This document shows, one piece after another, positions 11,001-20,974 of a DNA stretch of 64,000 nt; position 1 is the first letter of the stretch, and each line of letters starts with the position of its first letter. Position numbers and translations under genes: made by a program. Origin of the DNA: Methylocystis sp. IM3 (GTDB lineage: Bacteria; Pseudomonadota; Alphaproteobacteria; Rhizobiales; Beijerinckiaceae); NCBI RefSeq assembly GCF_038070105.1, contig NZ_JBBPBZ010000002.1:1232501-1296500 (forward strand), read 5' to 3'. The notes below the pieces were generated by a model. It saw nothing but the letters and a program-made list of their open reading frames with translations, had not been told where the DNA came from and searched no databases.

Positions 11001-11109
11001 GACGCCCTATCCCTCACGCCCCTATGTCGCCTTTGTGAGACATGAGGGCGATTACGATCATCTGGCGCGCGTGAAGGAATGGGCACGCGGCGGCGGAGAC
11101 GACGCATGA
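8002..11109 (+). CDS. addB: Double-strand break repair protein AddB
   Basis: Subunit of the AddAB helicase-nuclease that processes broken DNA ends for RecA, the alphaproteobacterial counterpart of RecBCD. The protein has 1035 residues with a C-terminal PD-(D/E)XK nuclease motif, VFDYKTGDPP near residue 912. I see no four-cysteine iron-sulfur pattern like that of Bacillus AddB, and no clear N-terminal Walker A, as is usual for the alphaproteobacterial form. ATG 8002 follows the previous stop by 3 bases, with GGAGG in the end of the upstream gene. The stop overlaps the addA start (ATGA), so the two subunits are translationally coupled. Confidence 0.93.
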   Translation: MGAKRNVFTIAPGAPFLATFVDALLDGRIVPALSRETPPLEMARATIYVPTQRAGRALAAEFARAIGKGAGFLPRILPLGGLEEQETATVFSGFSGDFDEAARPQIEELERRLLLAQLVTKWSESVGKAILCADGRGGLQLHESESFSVASSPAGAYALAAELGALIDEFIIEGVAPAKIAGAIDDSAFDKYWAITTTFLGIVVEAWPQMLEEMGRADAAARRKLLIEAQILRLSERTDNAPVVAIGSTGAQPTTAKLLSAIAALDTGAVVLPGLDQEMGPVAWAHVGDSEDEPAFTHPQTVLKRLLGVMRLERDDVRELAALELAQAERRRLVSQAMTPAGATAAWRDFRALEGAGFVAALAGVTLLEAPDEQMEALALALFLREALETPGRTAALVTPDRNLGRRVAAELRRFQIEIDDSGGASLASTPVGVLVRLTAAVGANGLDARAIAALLHDPLVRFGRSAQEIAALAPLVEIGVLRATPPGSNGYASNVARARAAAAEPHAYPAARRITDAEWNAIETLLVDMERAFAPLLALSGKHELKSFARAHRAAFEEIAKGAEENADEGALALFDVLDRLSRAEAPEGFDAPGYAALFDRIAFETTLRGPRRAHPRLKILGPLEARLMDADLMLLAGLDEGVWPPQAETGAFLNRSMRAQLGLPPPERRIGQSAHDFVMALGAKDVVLSRAAKRDGSPTVASRFLTRIEALAGVEAMGACRSRGARMLAIAAALDQPAPDELVSLQRPAPAPPVDMRPKRLSVTRIETLRRDPYAIYAERILDLKPLAPLGAEIGTREMGTAIHAALEAFVRRHPEGPLPPQAHEDLISIAKDLLKEFLAEPAFESFTWPRVRAGLEHALAFERAQREKGGVIHMEKSGEWVVTLADGALFSLTAKADRIEVDAQGEASVFDYKTGDPPSKPQVLAGWSPQLTLEAAMIEAGAFPEIGARPVAGAAYVGLKNGGKTQQLSWKEISFSDVVAKHSGELVRMLSQYRDPATPYPSRPYVAFVRHEGDYDHLARVKEWARGGGDDA

Positions 11110-14100
11110 GCGACCGCCCCTATCTCTCGCTGACGATCCAGAAGCAGCACAGGGCCTCGAACCCGCATGCCTCGGCCTGGGTTTCCGCCCATGCGGGATC
11201 GGGCAAGACCTATGTGCTGACGCAACGCGTGCTGCGCCTTCTGCTCGAAGGCGTGCGTCCGTCGCAAATCCTCTGCCTTACCTTCACCAAGGCGGCGGCG
11301 GCCAATATGTCGGCGCGCATTTTCGATCGGCTCGCTCGATGGGCTGTGCTGGACGACGTGGAACTCGCTGAGGAGATAAGCGCCACGGGCGCGCCCGCTC
11401 CCTCGCCGCGCCAGCTCGATTTTGCCCGCAGCCTGTTTGCGCGCGCCGTTGAGACGCCTGGCGGTCTCAAGATTCAGACGATCCACGCCTTCTGCGAAAG
11501 GCTTCTGCATATCTTTCCCTTCGAGGCCAATGCGCCGGCGGGTTTCTCCGTGCTCGACGACGCCGCGCGCGCCGAATTGCTGCAAACGGCCAAGCGACGC
11601 GCGATCGACAAGGCGAAAAGCGGCAAGGGACCGCTGCACGAGGCGCTCGAACGCGTCGCCTCGGAGACAACGGAAAAGGGCTTCGACGAGCTCTGCGCCG
11701 CGCTCCTTGAGAAACGCGATGCGCTCGCGCAGGCGCAGGCGCGAGAGAGCTACGAGAAGCGCCTGCGGGCGCAGCTTGGCCTCAAGGCAGGCGAAACGCG
11801 CGCGCGCATCGAAGCGGCGATCATCGAGGGATACGAAACATGGCCGCAGCTTGCGGACCGATTGCGCCTCGGCTCGACCAATGACAAGAAACTCGCGGCA
11901 AACGTCGCGCGCGCCATCGCGCTCGCGCCGCACCCCGATTGCATCGAGAGCTACCTCGCTGTCTTCTTCACCGAAAAAGGCGAGCCGCGCGGCGGAGAAG
12001 GGCGCAACATCGTCACGAGGGGCCTGCAAGATAAAGCGCCCGGCCTCCTCGAAGAGATGCAGGACGAGCAGGATCGTCTTGCCGCGCTCGTCGAGAAGCG
12101 AAAGGCCGCCGTGGCCGCCGAGCGGTCGCTCGCGCTCGCGCAATTGGGCGAGACCATTGTCGGCGAATATGAACAGGCCAAGCGTTATCGAAACGCGCTC
12201 GATTACGACGATCTGATCGAGGGCGCCCACCGCCTGCTCAATCGTTCTGAACCTTCCTGGGTGCTTTACAAGCTCGACTCGCAGATCGATCACATCCTGC
12301 TCGACGAGGCGCAGGATACGAGCGCGCGGCAGTGGGAAATCCTCGCCGCCATTGCCCGCGAGTTTTGCGCTGGCGTCGGCGCGCGCGCCGCATGGCGTAG
12401 CTTCTTCGCCGTGGGCGACGACAAGCAGTCGATCTTCTCCTTCCAGGGCGCCGCGCCCGAGAAGTTCGACGCCATGCGGCGGAGCTTCGCGAGCCGGTTC
12501 ACGGCCGCCGCCCTGCAATTCGAGTATGTGCAGCTCACGCAATCCTTCCGCTCGGCGCCGGGCGTGCTCGCGGCCGTGGACAGCGTGTTCAACTTCCCCG
12601 GGAATGGCGAGGGGCTCGCCTGCGATCCCGATCCGGACCGGCCGCCGCTCCTGCACGAATCGACGAAGACCGATCTCCACGCCGTCGTCGAAGTCTGGGA
12701 GCCGATCCGCCCCATCGACAAGGAAGAGCCGGAAGACTGGCGGCTGCCGCTCGATTACGCGAAGGCGACCGATCCCGGCGAGCGGCTCGCGCGCAAGATC
12801 ACGGCGAAAATCAAAACCCTGCTGGCGCCGGGCGGCGGCGATTATGTCGAAGACCGGTCCGGTCCGCGCCCCGTCGAGCCGGGCGACATTCTCATCGTGG
12901 TGCGCAAACGCGGCGCCTTTTTCGAGGCGCTGATCCGCGCGCTGAAGGCCGAGGATGTGCCTGTCGCCGGCGCCGACCGGCTCGATCTCGGCACGCATAT
13001 CGCCGTCAACGATCTCGTGGCGCTCGGCCGCGCGGCCTTGCTCGCCGATGACGATCTGACGCTCGCGACCGTGTTGAAATCGCCACTCGTCGGCCTCGAC
13101 GACGACGATCTGATCGCGCTCGCGCCAAAGCGGCGCGGCGCGCTCTTCGACGCGCTCCTGCGCTCGCCGGAGCCGCGTCATCGCGGGGCGGCGGAAAAAA
13201 TAACGATGTGGCGGCGCGAGGCGACGCGGCTCGCGCCTTATGAGTTCTACAGCCTCGTTCTCGGCCCCGGCGGCGGGCGGCGCCGGCTCGTGGCGCGGCT
13301 CGGGCCGGAGGCCAATGACGCGATCGACGAATTCCTGCGGCTGGCGATGAATTTCGAACGTGAGGAAGCGCCGGCGCTGGTCAATTTTTTGGGGCGGATC
13401 GAGGGGCTCGATCTCTCGATCAAGAGAGACATGGAGGCCGCCGGCGCCGCCGTGCGCGTGATGACCGCCCATGCCGCCAAGGGGCTGGAGGCGAAGATCG
13501 TCTTTTTGCCGGACACCTGCGGCGCGCCGGCCGGCAAGCATGATCCGAAGCTCTTTACGCTCGGCGCGGGGGACGACGCGTCGCTCGCCTGGTCCTGCGG
13601 CAAGGACAGCGATCCGGAAGCGATCTCGCAGGCGCGCGCCGATCATCGCGCCGCGGAGGCGGCCGAATATCGGCGCCTGCTCTACGTCGCCATGACGCGC
13701 GCGGAGGAGCGGCTCTATATCGCGGGCTATCATGGCAAGAACCCGCCGGCCGAGGGCTGCTGGCACAATATGATCGTGGCGGCCCTCGAGCAGGAGGGCT
13801 GCGAAAAGCTTTCCGACGCCGACGGCTATGTTTTGCGACGTGGCTCTCCGCCGCCGCGTCACGATCTCGCGCGCGTGCAAAGCGCGTCGTGGGCGACGGC
13901 GATACCGGACTTTGCGCGCACGCCGGCGCCGAGCGAGGCGTCTCCCGCGCCGCCCTTGCGGCCGTCGAGCGTGCTCGCCGGCGCCGACGCGCTGGCGGCG
14001 CTGGAGAGCGGCGCGCCGAACAGCCGCGACGCGGCGCGCGTCCTCGTCGGGCACCTCACCCATGCGCTGCTGCAATATCTGCCCGCCTGCCCGGCGGAGC

Positions 14101-14549
14101 GGCGGCAGGAGGCCGCGCGGCGGTTTTTGACGTTGCGCGGCGCCGGTCTCGATGACGAGGCCTGCCGAAACATCGTCGCGGCCGCGACGCAGGCCATCGA
14201 AAGCCCGCGCCTCGCCGCGCTGTTCGGGCAAGGGTCCATCGCCGAGGTCGACGTCTATGCGGCTCTGGATGGAGGGCTGCATGTGTCGGGACGGATCGAC
14301 CGCCTGGCGGAGACCGAGGACAGCGTGCTCATCGCCGATTTCAAGACCGGGCGGCCGCGCGAGACGCCGGACTCCGCGCAGCTCCGCCAGCTCGCGCTCT
14401 ACCGCGCGGCGCTGCGGCCGCTCTATCCCGGCAAGAGTCTGCGGTGCTTCATCGTCTTTACGCAGAACGCCGATGTCGTTGAGGCGACCGACGCCGCGCT
14501 CGATGACGCCTACTCGCACATCCTCGCCAGCGAGGGCGGCGCGAGCTGA
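11106..14549 (+). CDS. addA: Double-strand break repair helicase AddA
   Basis: UvrD/Rep-superfamily helicase with a C-terminal nuclease; it forms the AddAB complex with the preceding gene product. Of 1147 residues, the Walker A loop AHAGSGKT is near 28-35, motif II LLDEAQD near 398, GDDKQSIFSFQGA near 437, and the nuclease motif ADFKTGRP near 1077. The start at 11106 is set by the ATGA overlap with addB; an upstream in-frame start at 11079 would add only an arginine run. The stop faces an opposite-strand gene one base away with no terminator visible. In many relatives trxA follows addA; it does not here. Confidence 0.95.
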   Translation: MSDRPYLSLTIQKQHRASNPHASAWVSAHAGSGKTYVLTQRVLRLLLEGVRPSQILCLTFTKAAAANMSARIFDRLARWAVLDDVELAEEISATGAPAPSPRQLDFARSLFARAVETPGGLKIQTIHAFCERLLHIFPFEANAPAGFSVLDDAARAELLQTAKRRAIDKAKSGKGPLHEALERVASETTEKGFDELCAALLEKRDALAQAQARESYEKRLRAQLGLKAGETRARIEAAIIEGYETWPQLADRLRLGSTNDKKLAANVARAIALAPHPDCIESYLAVFFTEKGEPRGGEGRNIVTRGLQDKAPGLLEEMQDEQDRLAALVEKRKAAVAAERSLALAQLGETIVGEYEQAKRYRNALDYDDLIEGAHRLLNRSEPSWVLYKLDSQIDHILLDEAQDTSARQWEILAAIAREFCAGVGARAAWRSFFAVGDDKQSIFSFQGAAPEKFDAMRRSFASRFTAAALQFEYVQLTQSFRSAPGVLAAVDSVFNFPGNGEGLACDPDPDRPPLLHESTKTDLHAVVEVWEPIRPIDKEEPEDWRLPLDYAKATDPGERLARKITAKIKTLLAPGGGDYVEDRSGPRPVEPGDILIVVRKRGAFFEALIRALKAEDVPVAGADRLDLGTHIAVNDLVALGRAALLADDDLTLATVLKSPLVGLDDDDLIALAPKRRGALFDALLRSPEPRHRGAAEKITMWRREATRLAPYEFYSLVLGPGGGRRRLVARLGPEANDAIDEFLRLAMNFEREEAPALVNFLGRIEGLDLSIKRDMEAAGAAVRVMTAHAAKGLEAKIVFLPDTCGAPAGKHDPKLFTLGAGDDASLAWSCGKDSDPEAISQARADHRAAEAAEYRRLLYVAMTRAEERLYIAGYHGKNPPAEGCWHNMIVAALEQEGCEKLSDADGYVLRRGSPPPRHDLARVQSASWATAIPDFARTPAPSEASPAPPLRPSSVLAGADALAALESGAPNSRDAARVLVGHLTHALLQYLPACPAERRQEAARRFLTLRGAGLDDEACRNIVAAATQAIESPRLAALFGQGSIAEVDVYAALDGGLHVSGRIDRLAETEDSVLIADFKTGRPRETPDSAQLRQLALYRAALRPLYPGKSLRCFIVFTQNADVVEATDAALDDAYSHILASEGGAS

Positions 14550-14550
14550 A

Positions 14551-15624
14551 TCATTCCGGGCGAAGCTCGGGGTCGGCGCGGCGTCTCCAGAATTCGAGCA
14601 TGAGCGTCGTCATGGTGAAGGCGATGGGGCCCAGGATGAGCCCGGAGGGTCCAAAGAGCTGAAGCCCGCCGAGCATGGCGATGAAGGCGGGCGCCGTGTG
14701 CAGACGCAAGCTTTCGCCGATCAGCAGCGGACGCACGATATTGTCGGCCGTCGAAATGACCACGCTGCCCCAGAGGCCGAGCGTCACGGCGTCCGCCCAG
14801 CGGTCTTCGAGCGCGAGGTAGATCGTCGCAGGGATCCAGATCACGAAGGAGCCGAGCACCGGGATGATGGAAATAACTGTCATGATGACGGCCCAGAGCG
14901 CGGGCGAGGGAAAGCCGAGCCACCAGAACATGAAGCCGCCGAGCGCGCCCTGTAGCGCGGCCACGGCCAGCGTGCCGAAGATCGTGGCGTAGATCGTATC
15001 GCGCACGCGCACGATGAGCCTGCCGGTTTCGAGATTGGAGAAGGGCGAGAGCCGCACCAGCGAATCGAGCGCCGAATTGCGGTCGCGCAGGAAGAAAAAG
15101 AGCATGTAAAAGGCCAGAACGATGGTGATGGCTTGTCCTGTGGACTGCTTCAACAGCGACGCCCCGAGATTGGTGAGGAACTCGCCGACTCGCGCGGCGA
15201 TCGTCGGCGCATCCACGCGGTCGCCCAACCATCTGAGCCATGGATGCGCGGCGAGGAAGTCGCCCCATTTGCCCGCCGAGATGGCGTTCCGGATGTAATC
15301 GACGCCGGTCAGCGCCTCCTGGAGCAGTCGCTGGAAGATGAAGAGCAGAGGCGCGACAATGATCAGCGCGACGACGGCGACGGAGGCGCCTGCCGCGCTG
15401 TTTGGACCGAGTGCGGTTTCAAACCAGCGATGCGGGCGGATGAACACCACCGCCAGCACCAGCGCCCATGTCAGGCTCGCGAGATAGGGCCAGACGATGA
15501 GCGTCGTGATGACGACAAAGATGAACGTGAATCCGAGGCGCGCCAGAAGGAAGATGTCGATCGGCTCGCCGGGCGTGAAGACCTCGCCTGCCGGCGTGTC
15601 CTCCTTGTTCCGTGTTTCCGTCAT
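14551..15624 (-). CDS. AI-2E family transporter (PerM-like permease)
   Basis: Polytopic inner-membrane protein of 357 residues with the hydrophobic pattern of the AI-2E/PerM family: paired N-terminal membrane helices (about 30-85), a soluble middle region (about 100-190) and a cluster of C-terminal helices with GLWGSVVISTADN and a proline/glycine-rich loop. Members have been linked to autoinducer-2 export, Na+/H+ antiport or general permease roles, so the substrate is unknown. It is convergent with addA and begins about 60 bases after the end of the secreted hypothetical gene upstream on the same strand. Confidence 0.85.
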   Translation of the reverse strand: MTETRNKEDTPAGEVFTPGEPIDIFLLARLGFTFIFVVITTLIVWPYLASLTWALVLAVVFIRPHRWFETALGPNSAAGASVAVVALIIVAPLLFIFQRLLQEALTGVDYIRNAISAGKWGDFLAAHPWLRWLGDRVDAPTIAARVGEFLTNLGASLLKQSTGQAITIVLAFYMLFFFLRDRNSALDSLVRLSPFSNLETGRLIVRVRDTIYATIFGTLAVAALQGALGGFMFWWLGFPSPALWAVIMTVISIIPVLGSFVIWIPATIYLALEDRWADAVTLGLWGSVVISTADNIVRPLLIGESLRLHTAPAFIAMLGGLQLFGPSGLILGPIAFTMTTLMLEFWRRRADPELRPE

Positions 15625-15683
15625 TTCGCGCCCGTGTCTTCGCCGAAATTAGATAAGGCGCCAGCGGCGCGGGCAAGTCTTTT

Positions 15684-16250
15684 TTAGAAGGCGCATTCCT
15701 TCGGCAAATCGCCGTCCGACCAGTCAGTGAGCTTCTTTACCGGAAACTTCACGTCGATCGGCTTGCCGTCTTTCTTGCCCTTGCCGGTGAGGAAGTTGAG
15801 GTCGCAGCTGTGGGCCGAATTGGGCTCGAGGGAATCATAGGCGTCGCGCGTGAGGCCGGCGACGACGAAGTCCTTGTTGCGATAGACGACCGTCAGCGAT
15901 TGCGTCCATTTATCGCGGCCGACGCCTGTGTTCTCGGATTTTATGAGGAGGGAACCCTTGGCGTTGGTTTCGAGCGAGGGGCGGGAGCCCCATATGCCGC
16001 CGCTCCAGGCGGCCGCCTTCTTGACCAGCGCGGGCTTGGGCGGCTTTGCCGGATCAGCGGAAGGGTCGAGCGCCAGATAGATGTAGAGGTCGGCGCCGGA
16101 ATCGCCGTTGTCGACCAGCACGGCGCGATCCGTGTCGCCGTTGTTCTGCGCCGAGAAGGTCTCGGCGTCGAGGACGCGGGAATAATCCGGGTCCGCCTGT
16201 GCGGCCGGAGCCGCGGCGAGCGCGGCGACAAGAATGGCTCTGCGGAACAT
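15684..16250 (-). CDS. Secreted protein of unknown function
   Basis: A 188-residue product beginning MFRRAILVAALAAAPAAQAD, a typical Sec signal peptide with an AQA-type cleavage site. The mature part is hydrophilic, with two cysteines in the last third (HSCDLNF and KECAF) that could form a disulfide in the periplasm. I do not recognise a family. The ATG at 16250 has GGGGAAGG just upstream; a TTG four codons earlier is less likely. The pnp terminator ends only about 10 bases before the start codon, so expression must come from a promoter within or before that terminator, or from read-through. Confidence 0.65.
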   Translation of the reverse strand: MFRRAILVAALAAAPAAQADPDYSRVLDAETFSAQNNGDTDRAVLVDNGDSGADLYIYLALDPSADPAKPPKPALVKKAAAWSGGIWGSRPSLETNAKGSLLIKSENTGVGRDKWTQSLTVVYRNKDFVVAGLTRDAYDSLEPNSAHSCDLNFLTGKGKKDGKPIDVKFPVKKLTDWSDGDLPKECAF

Positions 16251-16260
16251 GGCCTTCCCC

Positions 16261-16293
16261 AAAAAAAGAGCCGCCCGGTGCGCCGGACGGCTC
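16261..16293 (-). terminator. Rho-independent terminator of pnp
   Basis: Read on the minus strand, an 11-bp stem (GAGCCGTCCGG / CCGGGCGGCTC, one G-U) with a 4-base loop is followed by seven T, about 30 bases after the pnp stop. It abuts the ribosome site of the next gene. Confidence 0.88.
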
Positions 16294-16322
16294 GCGTCTT
16301 TCTTCGCGATGGGCGCGGTCTG

Positions 16323-18479
16323 TTACTCGGCGTCGGCCGCGTTGGCGGCCTCGCGCTCGGCCTTCTCCTTGGCCTCGAGGTCTTCGCCCGTGGCCTGATC
16401 GACGGCGCGCATCGAGAGGCGAACCTTGCCGCGATCGTCGAAGCCCAGGAGCTTCACCTTCACGCGGTCGCCTTCCTTCACCACGTCGGTCGTCTTGGCC
16501 ACGCGCTGCTTCGAGAGCTGCGAAATGTGGACGAGGCCGTCCTTGGCGCCGAAGAAGTTGACGAAGGCGCCGAAGTCGGCGGTCTTCACCACGGTGCCCT
16601 CGTAGATCATGCCGACTTCCGGATCGGACGCGATCGACTTGATCCAGTTGATCGCCGCCTTGATCGAATTGGCGTCAGAGGAGGCGACCTTCACCGTGCC
16701 GTCGTCCTCGATGTTGATCTTGGCGCCGGTCTTCTCGACGATCTCGCGGATCACCTTGCCGCCCGAGCCGATCACGTCGCGGATCTTGTCGGTGGGGATT
16801 TTCATCGTCTCGATGCGCGGCGCGAATTCGCCGAGCTCGGCGCGCGAGCTGGTGATGGCCTTCGCCATCTCGCCGAGAATGTGCAGGCGGCCGTCCTTCG
16901 CCTGGGCAAGGGCGACGCGCATGATTTCCTCGGTGATGCCGGCGATCTTGATGTCCATCTGCAGCGAGGTCACGCCATTTGACGTGCCCGCCACCTTGAA
17001 GTCCATATCGCCGAGGTGATCCTCGTCGCCGAGAATGTCGGAGAGAACCGCGAAGCGCTCGCCTTCGAGGATGAGGCCCATGGCGATGCCGGCGGTCGGC
17101 GCCTTGATCGGCACGCCCGCGTCCATCAGCGCCAGCGAGGCGCCGCAGACCGTGGCCATGGACGACGAACCGTTCGATTCGGTGATCTCGGAGACGACGC
17201 GCAGCGTGTAGGGGAATTCCGCGGCGGCCGGCAGCATCGGACGGATGGCGCGCCAGGCGAGCTTGCCGTGGCCGATCTCGCGGCGGCCGGGCGAGCCCAT
17301 GCGGCCCGTCTCGCCCACGGAATAGGGCGGGAAGTTATAATGGAGCAGGAACCGCTCCTTGTAGGTGCCCTCGAGCGAATCGACGAATTGCTCGTCTTCC
17401 CCCGTGCCGAGCGTCGCGACGACGAGCGCCTGCGTCTCGCCGCGGGTGAAGAGCGCCGAACCATGGGCGCGCGGCAGGACGCCGACCTCGGAAATGATCG
17501 GACGCACCGTCTTCACGTCGCGGCCGTCGATGCGCACGCCCGTGTCGAGGATGTTCCAGCGCACGACCTTGGCCTGAAGCTCCTTGAACGCTTCGGCGAC
17601 CTGCTCCTTGGTGTAGGGCGGCTCCGAACCTTCCGGAAAAAGCTCGGCGATCGCCTTCGCCTTCACGGCGTCGACGGCGGCGTAGCGATCCTGCTTGATG
17701 GTGATCTTGTACGCCTCGCGCAGCCCGGCTTCGGCGTGCTTGGCGATGGCCGCCGAAAGCTCCGAGGTGTCGGGCAGGATCAGCTCGCGCGGGTCCTTGG
17801 CGGCGCGTTCGGCCAGGCGGATGATGGCGTCGATCACCGGCTGGAAGCCGCGATGGCCCGTCATCACCGCCTCGAGCATCGTTTCTTCGGAAAGCTCCTT
17901 GGCCTCCGACTCCACCATCAGCACGGCGTCATGGGTGCCGGCGACGACGAGGTCGAGGTCGGAGAGCTTCATCTCCTCAATGGTCGGATTGAGCTTGAGC
18001 TGACCATTAACGAGGCCGACGCGCGCGCCGCCGATCGGACCCATGAAGGGAACGCCGGAGAGCGTCAGCGCGGCAGAGGCCGCGACCATCGCGAGGATGT
18101 CCGGGTCGTTCTCGAGGTCATGCGACAGCACGGTGACGATGACCTGCGTGTCGCAGCGGTAGCCGTCGGGGAAGAGCGGGCGAATCGGACGGTCGATCAG
18201 GCGGGAGACGAGCGTCTCGCGCTCCGAAGGCCGGCCTTCGCGTTTGAAATAGCCGCCCGGAATGCGGCCGGCCGCGAAGGCCTTTTCCTGATAATTGACG
18301 GTGAGGGGGAAGAAGTCCTGCCCCGGCTTGGGGGCCTTGGCGGAGACGACGGTGGCGAGAACGGTCGTCTCGCCCCAGGAGGCCATCACGGCGCCGTCGG
18401 CCTGGCGGGCGACTTTTCCGGTCTCGAGGACGAGCTTGCGCCCGGCCCAGTCGAGTTCTTCGCGGTGTACTTCGAACAT
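16323..18479 (-). CDS. pnp: Polyribonucleotide nucleotidyltransferase (PNPase)
   Basis: Phosphorolytic 3'-5' exoribonuclease of mRNA turnover and part of the RNA degradosome. The product has 718 residues: two RNase PH-like cores separated by a helical domain, a KH domain near 558-615 whose GXXG loop reads GSGG, and an S1 RNA-binding domain near 623-693 ([18 protein letters not shown]). The tail is rich in Ala, Glu and Lys. It follows rpsO on the same strand with a strong terminator between them, the classic rpsO-pnp order. The ATG at 18479 gives the standard N-terminus [11 protein letters not shown]. Confidence 0.97.
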   Translation of the reverse strand: MFEVHREELDWAGRKLVLETGKVARQADGAVMASWGETTVLATVVSAKAPKPGQDFFPLTVNYQEKAFAAGRIPGGYFKREGRPSERETLVSRLIDRPIRPLFPDGYRCDTQVIVTVLSHDLENDPDILAMVAASAALTLSGVPFMGPIGGARVGLVNGQLKLNPTIEEMKLSDLDLVVAGTHDAVLMVESEAKELSEETMLEAVMTGHRGFQPVIDAIIRLAERAAKDPRELILPDTSELSAAIAKHAEAGLREAYKITIKQDRYAAVDAVKAKAIAELFPEGSEPPYTKEQVAEAFKELQAKVVRWNILDTGVRIDGRDVKTVRPIISEVGVLPRAHGSALFTRGETQALVVATLGTGEDEQFVDSLEGTYKERFLLHYNFPPYSVGETGRMGSPGRREIGHGKLAWRAIRPMLPAAAEFPYTLRVVSEITESNGSSSMATVCGASLALMDAGVPIKAPTAGIAMGLILEGERFAVLSDILGDEDHLGDMDFKVAGTSNGVTSLQMDIKIAGITEEIMRVALAQAKDGRLHILGEMAKAITSSRAELGEFAPRIETMKIPTDKIRDVIGSGGKVIREIVEKTGAKINIEDDGTVKVASSDANSIKAAINWIKSIASDPEVGMIYEGTVVKTADFGAFVNFFGAKDGLVHISQLSKQRVAKTTDVVKEGDRVKVKLLGFDDRGKVRLSMRAVDQATGEDLEAKEKAEREAANAADAE

Positions 18480-18629
18480 GCTTGGTCTTTCTCTCGATGA
18501 ACCAGCCGGTTCGTCATGAGCAAGACGGCGAGAGGCTGCGGAATCGTCGATCTTTCGTCACGCAGCGTCCGGCGATCCTGCCATGACGGTGTTCGCGCTG
18601 GATCTGTTTGGGGCGCGTCCGGCGCCCTG

Positions 18630-18667
18630 AAAAACGAAAGCGGCGCCTGCTTGTCGCGCCGCTTTCG
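18630..18667 (-). terminator. Rho-independent terminator between rpsO and pnp
   Basis: On the minus strand a perfect 12-bp stem (CGAAAGCGGCGC / GCGCCGCTTTCG, 18635-18646 with 18656-18667) with a 9-base loop is followed by five T. It begins 11 bases past the rpsO stop. The rpsO-pnp spacer of Escherichia coli also holds a terminator. Confidence 0.9.
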
Positions 18668-18678
18668 CAAGGCGTGTC

Positions 18679-18948
18679 TTAGCGGCGAATGCCCAGCCGC
18701 TCGATCAGGCTCCTGTAGCGGGCTTCGTCCCGCTTCTTCACATAATCGAGAAGCTGGCGGCGCTGGGAGACGAGCTTCAGCAGGCCGCGACGCGAGTGAT
18801 TGTCCTTCACATGCGTCTTGAAATGCTCAGTGAGGTTGACGATGCGCTCCGTGAGGATCGCAACCTGGACCTCGGGCGAGCCCGTATCGTCGGCTTTCGT
18901 GGAATATTCCTTGATGAGCGCCTGCTTGCGCTCGGCCGTGATCGACAT
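18679..18948 (-). CDS. rpsO: 30S ribosomal protein S15
   Basis: Primary 16S rRNA-binding protein of the small-subunit platform. It has 89 residues, exactly the family length, starting [16 protein letters not shown] and containing the SHHSRRGLL-like core (here [16 protein letters not shown]). The ATG at 18948 has AAGGAACG upstream; the reading frame stays open for 57 more codons upstream, but that part is arginine/proline-rich intergenic sequence. truB does not precede it here, so it must have its own promoter in the 167-bp gap after the symporter gene. pnp follows. Confidence 0.97.
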   Translation of the reverse strand: MSITAERKQALIKEYSTKADDTGSPEVQVAILTERIVNLTEHFKTHVKDNHSRRGLLKLVSQRRQLLDYVKKRDEARYRSLIERLGIRR

Positions 18949-19115
18949 CCGTCGTTCCTTTTGTTGGGAGTGATCCGCCGGCGGGGGCCTTGGCCGGGAT
19001 GTCGTCCAGCGAGGTCCCCAATGGCGGGGCCGCCTGGCGAGGCCAAGCGTGCGCGGTCCATATAGCAGAATTCGCCGGAAAGGATAGGGGGCGTTCCGGG
19101 AGGGTGTGAGCGGCT

Positions 19116-20891
19116 TCACGCCCCCTTATCAGGCGCGGCGATCGCTCCGTCTCCGTGGAGCATCCGCCTGACGAAGGATTGCGCGAGAGGCTTCTCCTGA
19201 TTCGACGCCAGGGCGGAAACGACGCCCGCCGCGACGGCGACGGTGGCGCCAGCCAGCGCGGCCAGGGCATAGACCTCGATCTTGCGGGCCGGTCCGGCGA
19301 TGAAAAGCGCCGCCGCGAGGGTTGCGGCGCCCGAGACAAGCGCGAAAAAGGCTTCGCGGTCGTCGGCCCGATCCCAGAAAGCCAGGGCGAGCGCGGGCGC
19401 AACGCAGGCCGCGGAGACCGCGAGCGCCAGCGCGATCAGGCCGCCGGGCGTGACGATCTGGGTCACGCTGGCCACATAAGCGCCGGTCGCGACGACGACG
19501 AGCGCGAGCCGCGTGATAGCGAGCCGGCGGCTCGTGAGGTCGACCTCGCCGCGAAGCCGATAAAGCGCGTCATTGCCGACCGCGGCGCTGCATGTCTGAA
19601 GTCCCATGCCCGCGAGCAGCACGCCGAAGGCGACAAGCGCCGAGGTCACGAGGCCCGAGGCGGCCGCGCCGAGATCGGTCGCGCCGGGCAGGGCGCCGAG
19701 AAGGTAATCGCCGTCGACGGGCCGCACATTGGCGGGCGTGAGCGGCGTCCCGGGCGCAATGCCTTGCGCCGCGCAGGCCCGCTGCGCCTGGGAGGGGGTT
19801 GCGACCCTTGCTTCGCAGACGGCGACGAGCCCCCGGCTGCTCGCTGCAAAGACCGAAGCCGGCAGGCGCTCGGCGCTCCGGCCGGAGACGGAGGCGGCGA
19901 GGCTGAGGGCCGAGGCGGCGATGGCGGCGGCGATGAGCAGCCCGAAAAGGAGGCTCCAGCCCAATGTGAGAACGCCGGAAGCGCGGGCGGACTCGGGCGT
20001 CTCCGTCGTGACCGCCGGCGCGAGGACCGGCGCGAGCGTGGCTACGCCGAGCGCCATGGCGATCGTGGCGCCAATCTCGACGAAGATCCCCATGGGGTCC
20101 GGCATGAGCTTCCACCCGGTGAAAAGCTCGCCTGCCTCCTTCCAGCCAGCGCCGCCGAAGAGGCCGACGGGCAACTGGCCCTGAAAGTCGAGCGCGGCGA
20201 CTGGCCAGCCAAAGCCAAGCAGTGCGACGCCAGCTGCGGCGGCCGCGGCCCAGACCGCGGCGCCAAGGCCGCCGGGGCCGGCGATCACCAGCCCGGCCGC
20301 CGCAATGGTGAAGGCCGAGAAGACTCGGCCCGCTCCGGTCAGTTCGACCAGGGCGTCGACGGCCATCTGGCTTCCGGCGACAGCAAGCAGGCCGGAGGAC
20401 AGGCTGATGGCCAGGATCAGGCCGAAGCGTGGCAGCGTGCGCGGAAAGCGCGCGGCAAGGAAGCCCGAAAGCGAGAAGACGCCGGTCCGGCGGAGGAGCG
20501 GCCCGAGGAAAAGCGCCGTAACGGCGAGGCCGAGAAAGGCGCCGCAGACGACGCCGATCCACCAGCTGTGGCCGGCGAGTCGCGTCGCGAAGGGGAGGAG
20601 CAGCGAGACCGCCACAGCGGCGTTGGCGAAGCCGGAATAGGCGGCTGGAATCGCCCGCCCCCCGGCATAATAGAAAGAGACCCGCATGGAGTGGAGCAGG
20701 AAACCCAGCGCCGCCAGCGCCACGACCGTGAACCAGGGTGGCGCCGCGGCGACGAAACGTTCCGGCGCGCCCACGCGGTCGAGCAGCGCCGAAAAGCCGT
20801 AGGCCAGCAGGAAACTCGCCGAGACAAAAGCGATACGCGAATCCAGAACCGCGCGGTCGAACAGGGCAGCTTCGCCGGAACGCTCTTGCAT
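19116..20891 (-). CDS. Sodium:solute symporter family protein
   Basis: Inner-membrane protein of 591 residues with about 13 hydrophobic segments and the SSS-family start motif [19 protein letters not shown], close to the YYVAGR region of acetate/proline symporters. It lacks clear substrate motifs, so the solute is unknown. Around residues 325-395 there is a long polar, presumably periplasmic stretch with two cysteines (AVCEAR and RACAAQ), larger than loops in typical ActP. The ATG at 20891 is preferred over an upstream TTG at 20918. The ribosome site is weak. Confidence 0.78.
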   Translation of the reverse strand: MQERSGEAALFDRAVLDSRIAFVSASFLLAYGFSALLDRVGAPERFVAAAPPWFTVVALAALGFLLHSMRVSFYYAGGRAIPAAYSGFANAAVAVSLLLPFATRLAGHSWWIGVVCGAFLGLAVTALFLGPLLRRTGVFSLSGFLAARFPRTLPRFGLILAISLSSGLLAVAGSQMAVDALVELTGAGRVFSAFTIAAAGLVIAGPGGLGAAVWAAAAAAGVALLGFGWPVAALDFQGQLPVGLFGGAGWKEAGELFTGWKLMPDPMGIFVEIGATIAMALGVATLAPVLAPAVTTETPESARASGVLTLGWSLLFGLLIAAAIAASALSLAASVSGRSAERLPASVFAASSRGLVAVCEARVATPSQAQRACAAQGIAPGTPLTPANVRPVDGDYLLGALPGATDLGAAASGLVTSALVAFGVLLAGMGLQTCSAAVGNDALYRLRGEVDLTSRRLAITRLALVVVATGAYVASVTQIVTPGGLIALALAVSAACVAPALALAFWDRADDREAFFALVSGAATLAAALFIAGPARKIEVYALAALAGATVAVAAGVVSALASNQEKPLAQSFVRRMLHGDGAIAAPDKGA

Positions 20892-20974
20892 GGGGGCTCT
20901 CGCGGGATGGTTGCGCAAAGACTATCGGACGCGGCGCGCCGGGGGAAGGGCGCGGCGGGTCCGTCGACGTCCGA

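Noticed and set aside
11058..14519. Very long open frame on the minus strand opposite addA (over 1100 codons)
   Set aside because: GC-rich third positions keep the antisense frame open; the translation has no domain pattern, while addA on the plus strand has all helicase and nuclease motifs.
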